DNA of 64,000 nucleotides, taken from positions 262,965,590 to 263,029,589 of the forward strand of contig OX352773.1 in the NCBI GenBank assembly GCA_947095535.1. Reading direction: 5' to 3'. Within the stretch, counting starts at the first letter, position 1, and every line of letters begins with the position of its first letter. The notes beneath the pieces were generated by a model. The model saw only the letters and a program-made list of their open reading frames with translations. It was not told the DNA's origin and ran no database searches. The position numbers and the translations under genes were made by a program. Below are positions 35,290-48,230 of the stretch, piece after piece. The stretch comes from Poecilobothrus nobilitatus (lineage: Eukaryota > Arthropoda > Insecta > Diptera > Dolichopodidae).

Positions 35290-35577
35290 TTTATAAGGAT
35301 CATATAATATCTATCATAAGTCGCTTATTATTCATATTAGAGTATCAGTTTCATGAATTATTATTATTTGGCCGTATAGATGCTATTATGCAAGATTATG
35401 AAATATAAATATATTATATTTATATGCCATTTAATACAATACAATTAATTCTTTATTAATTATTTTTGTATTACGATATAAATAGGATTATAACTCTCTT
35501 GGCTATAATCCGATCAGGATTTGAACTCAAGACGTTTCGATCGATAGAAATCGGCGACTTAATTACTACGGTAATAC
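35290..35577 (-). mobile_element. SINE-B copy 1 (second tRNA-derived family)
   Basis: On the minus strand a tRNA-length head (35577 to about 35501) has an A-box-like TACCGTAGTAATTAAGTCGC and a B-box-like GAGTTCAAATCC. The body has TTTCATAATCTTGCATAATA, AGCATCTATACGGCC and AATAATAATAATTCATG, the last resembling an AAT-repeat tail. The body matches SINE-B copy 3 at 42 kb. Confidence 0.68.
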
Positions 35578-36239
35578 AAGCATAAAGCCAAACAGGATGC
35601 TACGCATAATGATAGTAATAATCACGGGTAGATTAAAATCTTTAAGATTGTATAAAGGAGTAAATACAACCATTACAATTACGGGTCAATTACAACCATT
35701 TCCGATTTAGTCATATAAACGGATTGGTACCAAATACAATGGTCGATTTAAGATCAATCAAATCATCTCGGTGGTTAACTACATTATTATTTATTGAGAG
35801 AAGGGATAGGTTAAATTTCACACATATCGAAAGTATTTGAAGGTTTACTGCAAACTTAGAGTTTTGTGATTAATAAAACGAAAATAAGTTGTCTATACTA
35901 TTAATATTAATAAAACGGTTTTCAGGAGTCAAACAACAGAAATTCATTTAGAGATTTATTATTAAAAGCTTATCTTTGCATGGGATAATTTTGAATATAT
36001 GCTATTATATAATATTAACAGGTTTATAACTCTAGGAACTTTTTTGTAATTTTACGCTAACATTAAGTAATTAATTTAAAGTTAGTTTATTAAAATATCT
36101 CGTGGTGGTATATAAGTGGTAAAAAGTTTTGTTATTGCTGTAGGTACTTGTAATTGTAATCGAATGAAACCCTAACTGTTTACGCAGTATGTTGGCTAGG
36201 GAGTAGGGATAGGATGAAGATCCGGAAACATTAAATTAT

Positions 36240-36505
36240 TAAATTATTAATATTATTATTATTTACTACAGAGTCAGGGCTATCAGTGGATTACAACGTA
36301 CAGTAGTATATAACACCTTCTGGCATAATGTAATCAAAGGTAGCTCCGCTGGCAGCTATTATTATTTGTTATTATTATTAATTATACGATATACATTATT
36401 ACGATATAAAATTACTACTTATTTTTTTATATGGCCTGACCAGAGTTTGAACCGAAGGCTCTCGGATTGAAAGGTTAGCGACTTGACCACTACGGTATGA
36501 GTCAG
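36240..36505 (-). mobile_element. SINE-B copy 2
   Basis: Head on the minus strand: CTGACTCATACCGTAGTGG, GTCAAGTCGCTAACC, B box GGTTCAAACTC, ending CTGGTCAG, which can pair with the start. Downstream is ATATCGTAATAATG and a 3' block TGATAGCCCTGACTCTGTAG followed by AATAATAATAATATTAATAA. Three features (head, ATATCGTAATA link, 3' block) match the other copies. Confidence 0.68.
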
Positions 36506-39500
36506 ATAATGTACTAACTCACATGTTATGCAATTAAAATCACTCATTATTATTATTGTTATTATTATTATCTTATTTACTTCCTTTACACTGACAACAA
36601 AAGTAGTTTCAATAAGTTAATAAATTTTAAAGTAGCCTCTAATCTATTGGCAACTGTCTTCCAATATTCTGTTCTAAACTATTTTCTAATAATAAACACT
36701 TGCAATTTTTTCTAAATAGTAGTGTAGTGCATATCGGAGGATAATTATCCTTCACAAAGAAGGGTTTACAACTATAATGAAACTTAAGAGCTTAGTAACG
36801 TCCCCTATATCGTTTTTAAAATTCATTCCTAAACGTACATAGTGGTTAATTAATTAAGAACTCTGAAGAAATCTTATCAGTTGCTTACGAATAATATTTT
36901 GACATGTTTACCTGCCTTTTTACGGTACAACTCGTTCGGATGTTATTAAGCTATCATAATTCTTTAAAAATTTGCTGCAGTAATTTTTTGTCTTCAAACT
37001 ATCAGGTGCTCCAGTTCGTGATTACACCTATCAATGATTGCACCTACCGAGATTGCATAATCAATGAATAATTTTGATTCCATTTATCATTTTCACTTGT
37101 AACCCACCTTAATTTATTTCAAAACAAGTTTTGAATAAGTATAAAATGTACTAGAGCCGAAAAGGAAAAGACTGACGAAAAAATTAATATGAAAAATTAT
37201 TTTCTACCAAAAATAAAAACAATGAAATATTTCTATTTCTTTTAACACAGTTCTTGTTCTACTATCTATTTTTCTATTTTTTTTGGTATTCAGTACAGTG
37301 AGTATTTGAATATTTAACCTAGAAGAAAATTTATAATCTCTAACAGCTTGCTCTCTAATATTAACTTAAAAAAAAAGAAAAAAACAAAAAAAACTAAAAT
37401 ATAAACAAAAAAAAAAAAAAAATCCAACAATAGCTACAAACATTTTTGTTACTTCTTATTACAAACTTAAGATTATCCTTTGGAAGGATAATATACACAT
37501 TTGTAATTTCTTTTCTTTGTTATATCCTAACTAGAGGTTGGGTTTTTTAACATTATAGTTTTTTGTTGCTTTTATTTTTTTTTGTTATTAGAAGCAAGAG
37601 AAAAAAACTGCTTGAAAAAAAAAAAACAATTTACGTGACTCAGCAAAAATTAAAAAAAAAAAAAGTTCTATGTCCTTCTTTTTCTCTGTTATGTTTAAGC
37701 CTATTTAGTAACTAGAATATATGAATTAACACACATACAAACAAAGAAACATTAAATTTATATATTATAGAAAGGGATTCATTCGTGTTTTTGTTTTTTT
37801 TTTTTATGTATAAAAAAAGATTAACCTGTAAAATATATGAAGCCGGTAGTTATGAATACAGTTAATATTTCCGATATAAAAATTTACAGTTATACGATAC
37901 AAGAAAAAGAAAAAACAAAAATAAATGAAAAATATGCCGAGAAAATAAGGAACAAAAAAAAAAAACAAAAATAAACTTTTAAAAAAGTTTTTACTTAAAG
38001 ATTTTGACTTCTGAAAGTACGTGATAATTGCGTTATTATTTTATTACATAAGGTGGGAAAATTTGTTGCGCCTTTTTTATTATTATTTTTTTTTTTTATT
38101 TTTTAGCCTTATTATAAGAAAATTTGCCTATATTATCTTTTAATGTTCTATTCTAGTACTAAAATTTGGTCATAAACCGTTATTTCTTTTGTATTAAAAT
38201 AGAATTTTATGGTATTGTTATTAAGGTAAGCCAGTATTTATTTTATTTTCCTTGTTTTTTTTTTTATTTTTTTTTGCTATTTTTTTGTTTTTTAAATAAA
38301 CATGGTGTTATATTAAAATTATAAATTTTTATATTTTTTTAATAGAGATACTTCTTAGCAAAGTTCAATAGTCCTTATTAAGGTTTTTTTTTTTCTTTGA
38401 TTCCACGTGTTTGAAAAATTTTATTCTGAGAAAAAACAAAATGGACGGAATGAAAACTTTTTAATTTTTTAATTGAAAGATAGAATTATTATTAACTATA
38501 ATACATATAGTTATTATTTTAATTTTAATTTTTGATATAGAAAACTTATTCTAATTTTGGTAAGTCCTAAACGAAAATTCTATTAAAAATTATTTTACCT
38601 TAGAGAAATAGTATATATCTTCAAATTTGATAAAAAAAAGGACCTTACAAGAAGTTTATAAAGTAAAATAAGAAAAAATTTAACGAATAAACGAATAAAA
38701 TAACTGTTTATTTTTTTTTAAATTTTTGCAGGATAACTAAAGTTAAAAAAAGAGAACCGATTAATACTATTCTAATAAAAAACGCAAACATGTTAATTTG
38801 AGGATACTTTTAACAGGATTTGTAATACTTAAGAGTATACTTTGAGGATACTTCTTTGTAATACTTAAGAGTTGATAACAGATCATGTTAACATCTTAAA
38901 TTATGCACAAAAGAGTAGTTAAAAATTTTTGAAATACAGTTTTAAAAAATGTAGGAAATCAGAAAAATGCATTCTATAAATTTATTTTAACTGATACAAA
39001 GGATATTTTTATAAAATCAGAAACCTCTACACAAGCCGAATTCTTACATTAAGTTAAAGGCAAAGGGAAAACTCTTCCAAATGAGGACGCATGATCAGGA
39101 AACAATTGTTCGATTTTTTAGAAGGATATTAACAGGATAATGTTTAATAAGCCATTATGATAAACAAGCGCCTCATTGTATATCCCCCTTTCAAACAACA
39201 ATAACAAGTTCAAGAATTCTTGTTAAAAATAACTTTGAAATGTCTATATACATTTAAAACTTAATGAAGAAGCGGCTTGTAGTAACACTATATTATTAAG
39301 ATGATACCACTTAAGCCCACACAACATTAATGACTTTAAATCTCATTTGAAACATATCTCACCTAAAATATGGCCTTATTTTTCATTTAAAAATAAAAAG
39401 AAGAAAAAATTTATTTGAAAAATTTGAATAAACATCGCGTATCTATACAAGAAAATTCCTATAAATTTCGAATTTTTAAGAGGATGTATCTGCTTTCTTT

Positions 39501-40140
39501 CTGCAGGAATTGTTTGAAATCTAAAAAAATTTTCCGAATAGTACGGAGTGATTGTATTTGTGTATGATATGTCATAAAATGGAGTACGAGTTACTTGTTA
39601 GAATAAAAAATTAATGAGTTAACAAGTACCTAATTGATAATATTTTAATAGCAAAAATAAGTTATGGCTTAAATACGTATTCAATTTTAGCCATCAAATA
39701 TATTAAGTGAATTAAGACCATAAAAAAAATTCAGGGTTTTGATTATATGATAATCAAATGGAATTAAGACAATAATTGTAAAATGTGATTTTAATACATA
39801 TGGCACTGTTGCACGCCACCATACGAATAGCAAATATTTAAAATTAAAAAGGGACTCAAAGTTACAAGATTGTGTCAATACGATGTCATAAAATTTTATG
39901 CCAATTTTTCTTTTTTCTACGTGTAATTGCTGAACTGCTATTTTATTATAACAATAGATGAAAGAAAAAGAAAAATGTTAAATAAAATAAAATTATATGA
40001 CTTTATGTTTCAAATTTTTTATAAAATTATATGGCTTTATGCCTGTTTAGAAAAAGAAGAATACTTTATGTCATATGGACTTAAATTACATGGCACCATT
40101 ATTTATTTCTGAAAGATACTATTACAAATAAAGTTTTTTT
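36506..40140. other. Intergenic, no gene recognised
   Basis: A+T-rich. An AAT microsatellite lies at about 36547-36572. A small diverged duplication (GAGGATACTT and TTTGTAATACTTAAGAGT) occurs at about 38800-38875. No coding frame with a recognisable domain. Confidence 0.5.
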
Positions 40141-40940
40141 TCTACTCGTATGAACTATGCTCAAGGGTATAATAAATTTACCATTACGTTTGTGAAACCT
40201 TAAAGGAGTCGAGCTAGATATAGTGTCAAAGGTATGAATCGACTCAGATTCGAATTCTGAGTCGATTAAGCCAAGTCTTCCGTCCGTCCGCACAATAACT
40301 CAAAAAATAAAGATGCTAGGAGGCTGAAATTTTTTTTACGTCATTTTTATAAAATTGTTAGTGTTGCTCCAGCATTTTTGGCCGCCGGGTTCGAGTACCT
40401 GCCATACAACTTCTTTCTTTATATGGAAATAACTCAGTATCTATTCAAGCTAGGTATCTGAAATTTTGCAAATGATGATCAAGTTTTATGGCAACAATTT
40501 CTGTAAAATTTAGTTGTGATGGTACGACAGGTTCGGGTAGCTACCATACAACGTCTTTTTTTAAATGAAAATAACTCAGTGTCTACTGAAGTTAGGAATC
40601 TGAAATTTAGTAAAGAGGTGTCGAGTTACATGCCAACAACTTTTGTAAAATTTGGTTGGTCTAGAGCAGCCAGTTCAGGCTTCTTGCACCTCTTGAAACT
40701 TAATGAAGCTAGGGGTCTGAAATGTTACAAATGATGATCAAGTTTTATGGCAACAACTGATTCGAATAGCTGTTATACAACTCCACAATTTACATAAATA
40801 TAACTCTGTAGTTAACGTCGGTACAAAAACATCTGAAAGTTTTTAAAAGATGGTCAAGTTTTATAGAAACAGGGTATATTACGTTCATACGGATATCCTA
40901 GAGTTGACACAGTCTACTCTACTGCACTCTTCCTCGTTTG
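40141..40940 (+). mobile_element. mini-me / DINE-1-like element M5
   Basis: 5' end CTCGTATGAACTATGC, TCAAGGGTATAATAAATTTA and GAGTCGAGCTAGATATAGTG. GTCCGTCCG at about 40282. Four internal units marked by GGGTTCGAGTACCTGCCATA (40386), GGTTCGGGTAGCTACCATAC (40530), CAGTTCAGGCTTC (40671) and GATTCGAATAGCTGTTATAC (40760). 3' end GTTCATACGGATATC, then AGAGTTGACACAGTCTACTC, ending CACTCTTCCTCGTT. No coding capacity; frames across it are repeat shadows. Confidence 0.87.
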
Positions 40941-42034
40941 AAATGAAATTCTTTCGTATGCTTAAATTTCACTGCATTTTATTAACAAATCCTTTAATAA
41001 CTTATTTTCATTTAAACCTTTAAAAAAATTTTAAATAAATATTCTTGAACTTTTGAAATTTAAGCTAAAATAATTTTGTTTTTGGTTTTTTATATTTGCT
41101 TCATTTCAAAAATACAAAATTAAATATCAAAATTCATTTAAGTTAAAGAAAAATTAATTAAATTCAACAAAAAAATACTCACTCTTAAATATTAGTACCA
41201 CCAATTTTTTTTTTGTTTGTTTTCTTTAAAACATAAAAATTGGTAAAAAGTTGAAAATATCGTGAATATGCTTGCATTCAAAATAAATTAATTTTAAATT
41301 TTTTAGTTCTTTTGGTTTTGTATTTTTGTTTTGAATAAATCAAAATTTCGAAACTTGGTTATAGTCTGATCAAAACAAAACACAACAAAAAAAAAAAAGA
41401 AGAAAATTAAGACTGGTATCTTCAGATAAAATTAATTTTCAAAATGAAGATAAGTTTTTTTTTTCAAATAAAAATTTAAAATGCAAAAGCAAATATCAAA
41501 TTTTCAATGAAACTGCCACGTTTTTAAATTATTTTTTTCGTTTTTCTTCTTTAGTATATTAAATATTATTGAACTTGAAAAGTTTGGAAAACCTTCTGGC
41601 ACTTATTATAAAAGAAAAAAATCGTTTATTGCCTTTGAGAACAATACTGCAAAACTTTTAAATACAAAAACTAATGCTATCAAAAGAAAGAAAAACAAAT
41701 TGTTATTTATTTATTAACCACATTATTTGATTCATTACCGAAGTTAAAATAAATTCAAACATAACTTATATTGATATTAGACTTTATTGACAGACTCATA
41801 TCAGGCGTCGTCCATTTTCAAAAGTACCTAAATGCAACTGATGGTGTAGTGCGTAATAAATGGCTGCCATAATATTTCATTTTTCGTAGGACAACGAAAA
41901 AACGTTTAAAGTGGTTCTGGAAAGAGTTAACGGATCGACAGAAAATGTAGTACACAGCACCTCTCGTAATCAGAGAAACTTTTTTTCAAAATTCAAAAAT
42001 ATAATCTTGTATACCATATAGGAAGGCATAAATA
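40941..42034. other. Intergenic, nothing recognised
   Basis: A+T-rich with T runs. The stretch 41800-41990 is less A+T-biased (GGCGTCGTCC, CGGATCGACAG) but has no open frame or family that I recognise. Confidence 0.5.
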
Positions 42035-42325
42035 ACATACACACTTTCCGTTTCATATAATAGATTATTCATATTATTTAATTAGGCTGTTTATTAGTCG
42101 GGCTATAGCTGGTATTGTAGAAGATTATGAAGCACAAACATACTATATTTGAACGCTATCTATTATCTTATTCAACAACTATTTATTTTATATTACGGTA
42201 TTAATTATTTCGATAAAACAGTTACAATACAATACAGTTACTAAGCCCTGACATATGCTCTGACATAATTTTTAATCCAAAAGTTGTTGAGAAACCTGCA
42301 ACTTAACCATTGATCAGTGTCAGAT
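42035..42325 (-). mobile_element. SINE-B copy 3, degraded
   Basis: The minus-strand body TTCATAATCTTCTACAATAC, CAGCTATAGCCCGACTAAT and ATAATATGAATAATC aligns with copy 1 and with the 3' block of copy 2. The head at about 42325-42240 retains GATCAATGGTTAAGTTGC and ACTTTTGG, but the B box is lost. Confidence 0.6.
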
Positions 42326-43619
42326 TAATAAATCAAATTATTTATATAGTGCTAGTTTTTAGGCATTCGTTTAATGATTATTTAATTTTTAAGGATCGTC
42401 TAATAGCGTAAAAAGAAAAACTTTTTTTTTATGAAAAGTGTGCTTATGAAAATTTTATTATGTATTATTTGTTCTTTTCGTTAGTTTTATTGAAAAATTT
42501 TCCTGAATCAAAAGAAACATATATATATGTGATTAGTGTTTGTTTTACTTTAGATATTTCTAAATTATTACTCTTAAATTTCGTTTTAACATTATTTATC
42601 TTTGACATATACACACATATTTTTGAATGTCCTTTGAGTTTTTTTCTTTTTTTCTCATAAAATAATAAAATATAAATGATATCTAAATATTATATATATA
42701 TACTTATTTTTATAATATGAAAATTTTCTACTCGTGTTATTTTATTAAATTAAATTTATTATTTTCTTTTTTTTTCCCCAGTTTTCCTTTCTATATTTAA
42801 ATATTATTTATTTTTTGTTCAGTGGAAAGTTTTTTCTTCGTATCATTGTAACTTCTGCTTGTACATAATGTAAATAATATGATCTAAAAATGTTATTATC
42901 AAATAATTACATCTGTGAAAGAAAAAAATTATAAATATTATGAAACATTGTACCTACTAGAAGTTTTATAAGTAAAATTTTATACCGTTATTAGTTGGTT
43001 AAAGATTTATAAGTTTCTTCAGAAAATTAACTGTTGTCTGGGTTTAATTTGGATTTTATGTTCATGTAAAACGATTACTGCTCATCTGTTAATCGTAATG
43101 ATTTTTTTTTGCTTTCCACTTATAGGGCATCTACTAATACATTTATTATTCATATTTAACTAAGTCTTCGTTTCTGAAATCATCAGTTTCGCTAAGCCGC
43201 TGATTACTCGGCTCTATTTAACTAATTCTTTACCTACATAAAGTAAACTGCATGCGTTGATTACATGTCACTTAAAAATTTGTTATAAAAAAATGTTTGG
43301 GAAATTTGTCTTAATGTTGTCCTTAATCTCTAAAATTGTGACATAACAGTTTAATCGATGTACATAAAAGAAACTTTAATTTAAAAATTTAACACAAACA
43401 CGATTTAAAAAAAACGGGATATTATCCTATTTACAACTCATATGCATATTTTAGGCTTTTAAGATAATTCTAAGTTGAACCTAATTGGTAAGATTCACAT
43501 TCTTTTAGTCAATTCGGCAATTGAAATCTAAAATTCAGTTCGATATATTCAGTTTTAGTTGGCCGCTTTTTAGTTATTACAATTTTCTTCATGTTGTTTA
43601 AAGTTATATTATTTCTGTT
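42326..43619. other. Intergenic, no gene recognised
   Basis: A+T-rich. The part 43100-43620 has a slightly higher G+C content and may be more of the retrotransposon relic that follows, but I cannot read protein similarity in it. Confidence 0.45.
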
Positions 43620-44190
43620 ACATAATCATTTTTAGCAGTCGGAACTGTTTTTCCAGTTATAATAATTGACAGACTAAGTAATAATCAACGGAACCTTTAA
43701 TTAGTTGCTGGTTAACAAATTTCATCTCGGTTCGATAATATTTAACCAAGGAAGCTGAACAAAAGAAATTAAAAGAAGATGTGAATGTGAATTCTTTTAT
43801 ATTACCAATAGCTATATATGCCTCTAAAACGTGAACCTTGAAGAAGGCACACATAACGCAGATAGAAAGTGTTGTGTTTTGTAGGTACTAAAATCGAAAG
43901 GTACTACACAAAACCGTACAATTATTTCCATCTTACAAGAACTTCACGTAAAATACAGACTATCGAAGAAAATAGGTCAATCCTTTTTCAAATATTTTGG
44001 TGACATTTCTAGACGATAAGTTAAAAGGGACAAACTATTAGTGGATGGAAGAATGAACGAAAAATGAGTGAGAATCGATTTCTTATACGTTGATCTGATC
44101 AACTTAACAGGAAAAAGAATGGTAGAATCGATTCATATGGCACAAAATAAATCTACATGGCAGCAACATTTAAAGAATAAATATCATATC
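43620..44190 (+). pseudogene. Non-LTR retrotransposon reverse transcriptase C-terminus, decayed
   Basis: From 43742 the plus strand reads LTKEAEQKKLKEDVNVNSF, then ILPIAIYASKT-stop-TLKKAHI, matching the common LINE pattern ILP-x-x-x-YA-S/C-E-TWTL with the Trp codon turned into a stop. After frame changes it reads FFKYFGDISRR, DKLLVDGRMNEK-stop, INLTGKRMVESIHMAQNK and STWQQHL, the usual end of such reverse transcriptases (G-x-x-SRGR-x-x-RW...TG...A-x-D/N-x-x-x-W). It has several stops and frameshifts, so it is a pseudogene; RTE-like is my best guess for the clade. Confidence 0.75.
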
Positions 44191-45075
44191 ATATCATATA
44201 ATAATGTCACTACGCGATAAATAGGGTATTGAAGGAAGAAGAAAATGAAACCGGATATGTGCGGCTTAACTTAAACTTAAGAATTCCAATTACAATAAAA
44301 ATTTTATTTTTCTTTTCAGTTTCAAACATCTACAAATTTTTTTTTATTTATCTAGGAAATGATACTTCATAAAAATTAGATTGTTATAACTTTTATTTTT
44401 TTAGGCGAAACATTATAAGAGATATGAGACCATAGAAAATATCATGTATGAGGATCATAATGCGAATATGTTTTATGAATATAGATAGAATTTATTGTTA
44501 TGTATATGTTCGCATATTAACAAACATTAATTTAGTAAAGTATAGTTTGTTTGTGGTCTTAAATGAAATAGAAATACATAAATACAATTTGTTCTTTTTT
44601 TTTTTTTATAACATAATATAATAATATTATATTATATAAAAATTCTATGAATTTAATCACTGATGATATTTTGCATTTATTTTAATAAAACCTTATTTTA
44701 GATCATTTAATTTATACAATGATCAAAATTTGTTCAATTTCATATAAATGTTAGGGTCGGTAATGATTAAGTGATTCAAGGATTATTTTAGATTTTCTTT
44801 TAGATGTATACAATTTTGAACCTTTCAAAACGTGACTAAATATAATATTAAAAATATTAATAGTATCTGAACTAATTGAACAAAAATATAGAATAAGAAA
44901 AAAAAAGAAGAATATCATAATATTTCAAATTGATTTTCATTGTGATGCAGTGTAATACTTTGTAAATAACAATGACTAAAATGTTATTATAGTGTTATAT
45001 TTATTTTAAGAAAAATAATTTTGAAAATAAAAATTAGAAAAATATCAAAAGGATATCTGATCTATTTGTAAAGAT
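44191..45075. other. Intergenic, nothing recognised
   Basis: Starts with an ATCAT microsatellite (about 44181-44200). A+T-rich afterwards. Confidence 0.6.
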
Positions 45076-45083
45076 AATATAAT

Positions 45084-46166
45084 AGTGCAGGGTCAAAGGT
45101 TCCATAGAAAAAATTGCCATTGGGTACCTCTGTCAGACAAAAGTGCCATGGGACTATTCATTTACCACTATAAGACAAAAGTCCCAAAAAAAAGGTCAAA
45201 AATCTTGTGGTACTTCTGGCTTATCGAAGTGAGTCAGAAGTCCCAATTTTTATTTTGGTCAGAAGTTTTTATAATGGTAATAATTGATAATGTAATAACA
45301 CCGTTTAGACTAAAGTTTAGTTTATGCTTATAAGGTACATTTATTTTCCATATTCCGGCCAGTCCAGATATATACATATATATGAATATATATCTATTGA
45401 GAGGCATTTTATAGTCGGTTGCGAAATAAGATTTTCCCCTTTATCCAGAATATATTTATATGTATTTCTGAGATTCTGAATTACGAGTGAATTTATAATT
45501 AAAAACTTCTATATACATTATGGAAAAAGCGTATAATCCTGATTTTATTGCCTACTCTAAAATCTCTCCTAATTCATAATCTTACATATACATTCTGAAT
45601 CTCTCTTTTTTCAGAATATGTATGTATGTATAAATGAATTAGGAGGGATTTTAGAGTTGTTTACGAAATCAATATAACTCTTTATAAAATATTTATATCT
45701 ATATGGCGATTCTGAATTAGAAGGGTTTTAGAGGTAGTTTTAAAATCAGAGTTATACGCTTTTTCCAAAATATGTATGTATATGTATGCTCAAGATTCTT
45801 AGTTAGAAGGGTTTTAGAGATGAATTCAAAATCAGGGTTATTCGCCTATGCATTGTTATTTAGATGATATTAATATGTGAGATTCTGAATTAGGAAGAAT
45901 TTTTGAGTTGATTTTTGAGATTGGATTTTAGAGTTGGGTTTTAGAGTTGGTTGGTTTAAAATTATAGTTGTACTGCTTTTCCAGAATATGTATATATATA
46001 TATAGATATATATGTACCTATATATAGTTTGTGTATAGGGCAAATTTTGATTTTGTGAGATTTTAGTGAGACAAGAGACCCATTAACACTGAGACAAAAG
46101 TCCCACGGGACTTTTGACTCATTGAAGTGAGTCAAAAAGTCCCAATAGGACTTTTGACCCTGCACC
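45084..46166. mobile_element. MITE with 8-bp target duplication (hAT-like or P-like)
   Basis: Perfect 8-bp direct repeats AATATAAT flank it at 45076-45083 and 46167-46174. The ends are inverted: AGTGCAGGGTCAAAGG at the left, and on the other strand GGTGCAGGGTCAAAAGTCC at the right. Sub-terminal GACAAAAGTCCC motifs recur at both ends, including the palindrome AAAAGTCCCACGGGACTTTT. The interior is a series of 77-90 bp A+T-rich monomers, forward at 45390-45490, inverted at about 45520-45600 and forward again to about 46000. 1083 bp with no transposase. Eight-base duplications fit hAT and P superfamilies; the terminal sequence does not decide. Confidence 0.88.
45550..45660. repeat. Foldback centre of the 45 kb MITE
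   Basis: ACTCTAAAATCTCTCCTAAT, on the left arm, is inverted at the right arm as ATTAGGAGGGATTTTAGAGT. The arms, nearly 50 bases with small gaps, extend to TTCTGAA / TTCAGAA around a short pyrimidine loop near 45600-45610. Confidence 0.85.
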
Positions 46167-46174
46167 AATATAAT

Positions 46175-47489
46175 TTTCCATTTAATTTTTGTTTAAACTT
46201 CTTTCAATTGAAAATTAAGAAAATATTAAATGAGATGCTTTTCAATTTTTAAAAGGAAAGCGTTTTAATTAAGGCTTATTCACATAGGCTTATTGTACAT
46301 ATGCTTATTGTACACAGGTTTCCATTTGTGTAAATAAAACAATTTTTTATTTTTTTTTTTGTTTCTCATAATGGTTAAACCTCATCTTTACAGGAAATTT
46401 TTATATTTTGCAAAGCAACGATTTTATATAACGGTAAATTTAAACAAAGTAATTTGTAAAAAAAATTATTTTGATTTTTAAAGTTTAAAAATTTCGTTTC
46501 GCTTCACGTTTTCAAGCTGAAAATATATTTAGTAGATTTCAATTATAAATTCATTTGAAGATAAGAGTTTTTTATATAAAAATATTTTTTTTTGTCGCAT
46601 ACTGTATATTGAAATTCTCATATATTGTATAGATAAGATACATAGATTTAAATCACATTCAAGCAGATTTCTACAACTCTAGTATAATTATAACAGTAAA
46701 TCCAAAATTAATGGTTAGTCTTTAAGACAAGTTTTAACCGTTGAAAACCCGGCTGGTATTTTTAGTGAGTCATCAAAGTCTAATATAACTGTATTGCGGA
46801 CAGTTTTTTTTTTGATTATTTTCACCATTATCCAAAAAATAAAAAAATAAAAATTTTAAAATAATTTTTAAAGTTAATTTTTGAAATTTTAATTGAATTT
46901 GAAAATTGGTATTTTTTAAAATAAGGAAATTAAAACTTTAATTTAAATTATAAAAAAACTTTCAGTGAAATATGAAAAGGATGATGAAATATTTTAATAT
47001 TTTTAGAATATTCGTGGTCACTCTAATTAAAAATGATGTCATGACAAACTTAATGTACAGTTATAATGAAGATTACAAATAAAAGAACTCAATATTATTT
47101 AGTTTTACATTGTATGTTATAGACAGTAATTAATTGACAGTTTAATAATACAGACTTGTCAAATTGATAATATTCTTTTATTTTTTTCTGTCGACTTACA
47201 TAGGATGCCACAGACAAAATAGAATTTCCGATTTCGAGATTGTATATTTTTCATTAGTAATCAATTGAGTTAAAATTTGAATAATAAATTTGAATTTAAA
47301 TTATCGGATAAAGAAATATTTCTTTCAGATTGAATGTAAATTATTAAGGCTGCTTATAAAAACAGTTTTCGGGAACAGTGCTATATAGAGCGCTTCATAT
47401 TCACATTTTTCGAATAAATATTAAAATGTCAAAAGTGTTCTTAAAATAAATCTTAAGTTTGTTGAAATCATTTTACATTAAATTTTAGG
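46175..47489. other. Intergenic, nothing recognised
   Basis: A+T-rich; no gene or element seen. Confidence 0.55.
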
Positions 47490-48230
47490 GTTGGGGACCA
47501 CAAATCCACCAATACATAAATAAAAATCATAAAGCTAAAATCCACAAAAAAAAATCCATAAATTCAAAATTCACAAAAATTTCTCCTAATTCAGAAACTC
47601 GTATATATAAATATTCTGTGAAAGGCGAATAAACCTGATTTTATAACCAACTCTAAAATATCTTCTAATTAATAATGTCACTTATGTAAATATGTATATA
47701 TAAATATTCTGGAAAAAGGAATACCCTAATTTTGAATGCAACTCTAAAATCCTTTCTAACTCAGAGTCTGGCATATTCATATATATATAATATAAATATT
47801 CGGAAAAAAGCAGCAATCTTGATTTTGAATTCAACTCTAAAATCGCTCCGAATTCAGAATCTTGTGTGTACATATTATATATAAATATTCTGGAAAAAGC
47901 GCATAATTCTGATTTTGTAGCCAACTATAAAACCCTTCTTAGTTATTTTTTTACATACATATATCAACAACAAAGAATTTAAAATAGAAAAGGCTACCTC
48001 CTCCTAGTTCTATTAAATAAATTATTGAAACGCTGATTTGGTAACAAACTTTATAGTTGTTTCATAATGAACTAACTCCGAAAACATAAAAATTAAATAA
48101 ATGCGAAAAGAATTATTTTCTGCATGCTTATTACTGCAATTTTTATGTTTTTTGGATTATTTTTTTGTGGTTTTTTTTGTTTTCTGGCAAAAATTATTAT
48201 GGATTTTGGGACTCATCCTAAATTTAAACA
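47490..48230. mobile_element. Second element carrying the 45 kb satellite monomer
   Basis: The left border region is TTAGGGTTGGGGACCACAAA and the right border on the other strand is TTAGGATGAGTCCCAAAATC, a weak inverted match that continues with TCCA and ACCACAAAAAAA-type motifs. Inside lies a four-unit array (47582-47942). There is no coding capacity and no convincing target duplication, so the outer limits are approximate. Confidence 0.55.
47582..47942 (-). repeat. Tandem array with about 91-bp period, same monomer as the 45 kb MITE
   Basis: ACTCTAAAAT-type cores start at about 47651, 47742, 47835 and 47924, spaced 91, 93 and 89. Each unit also has AATATTCTGGAAAAAG, CTGATTTTG and TCTAACTCAGAGTC-type blocks. 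These are the reverse complement of GATTTTAGAGTTG, CTTTTTCCAGAATAT and GATTCTGAATTAGAAGGG in the MITE at 45.6-46.0 kb. Confidence 0.88.

Noticed and set aside
40516..40734. Protein-like similarity between frames at 31581-31826 and 40516-40734
   Set aside because: Both lie inside mini-me-like elements and share DNA repeats; neither has a conserved start or stop.
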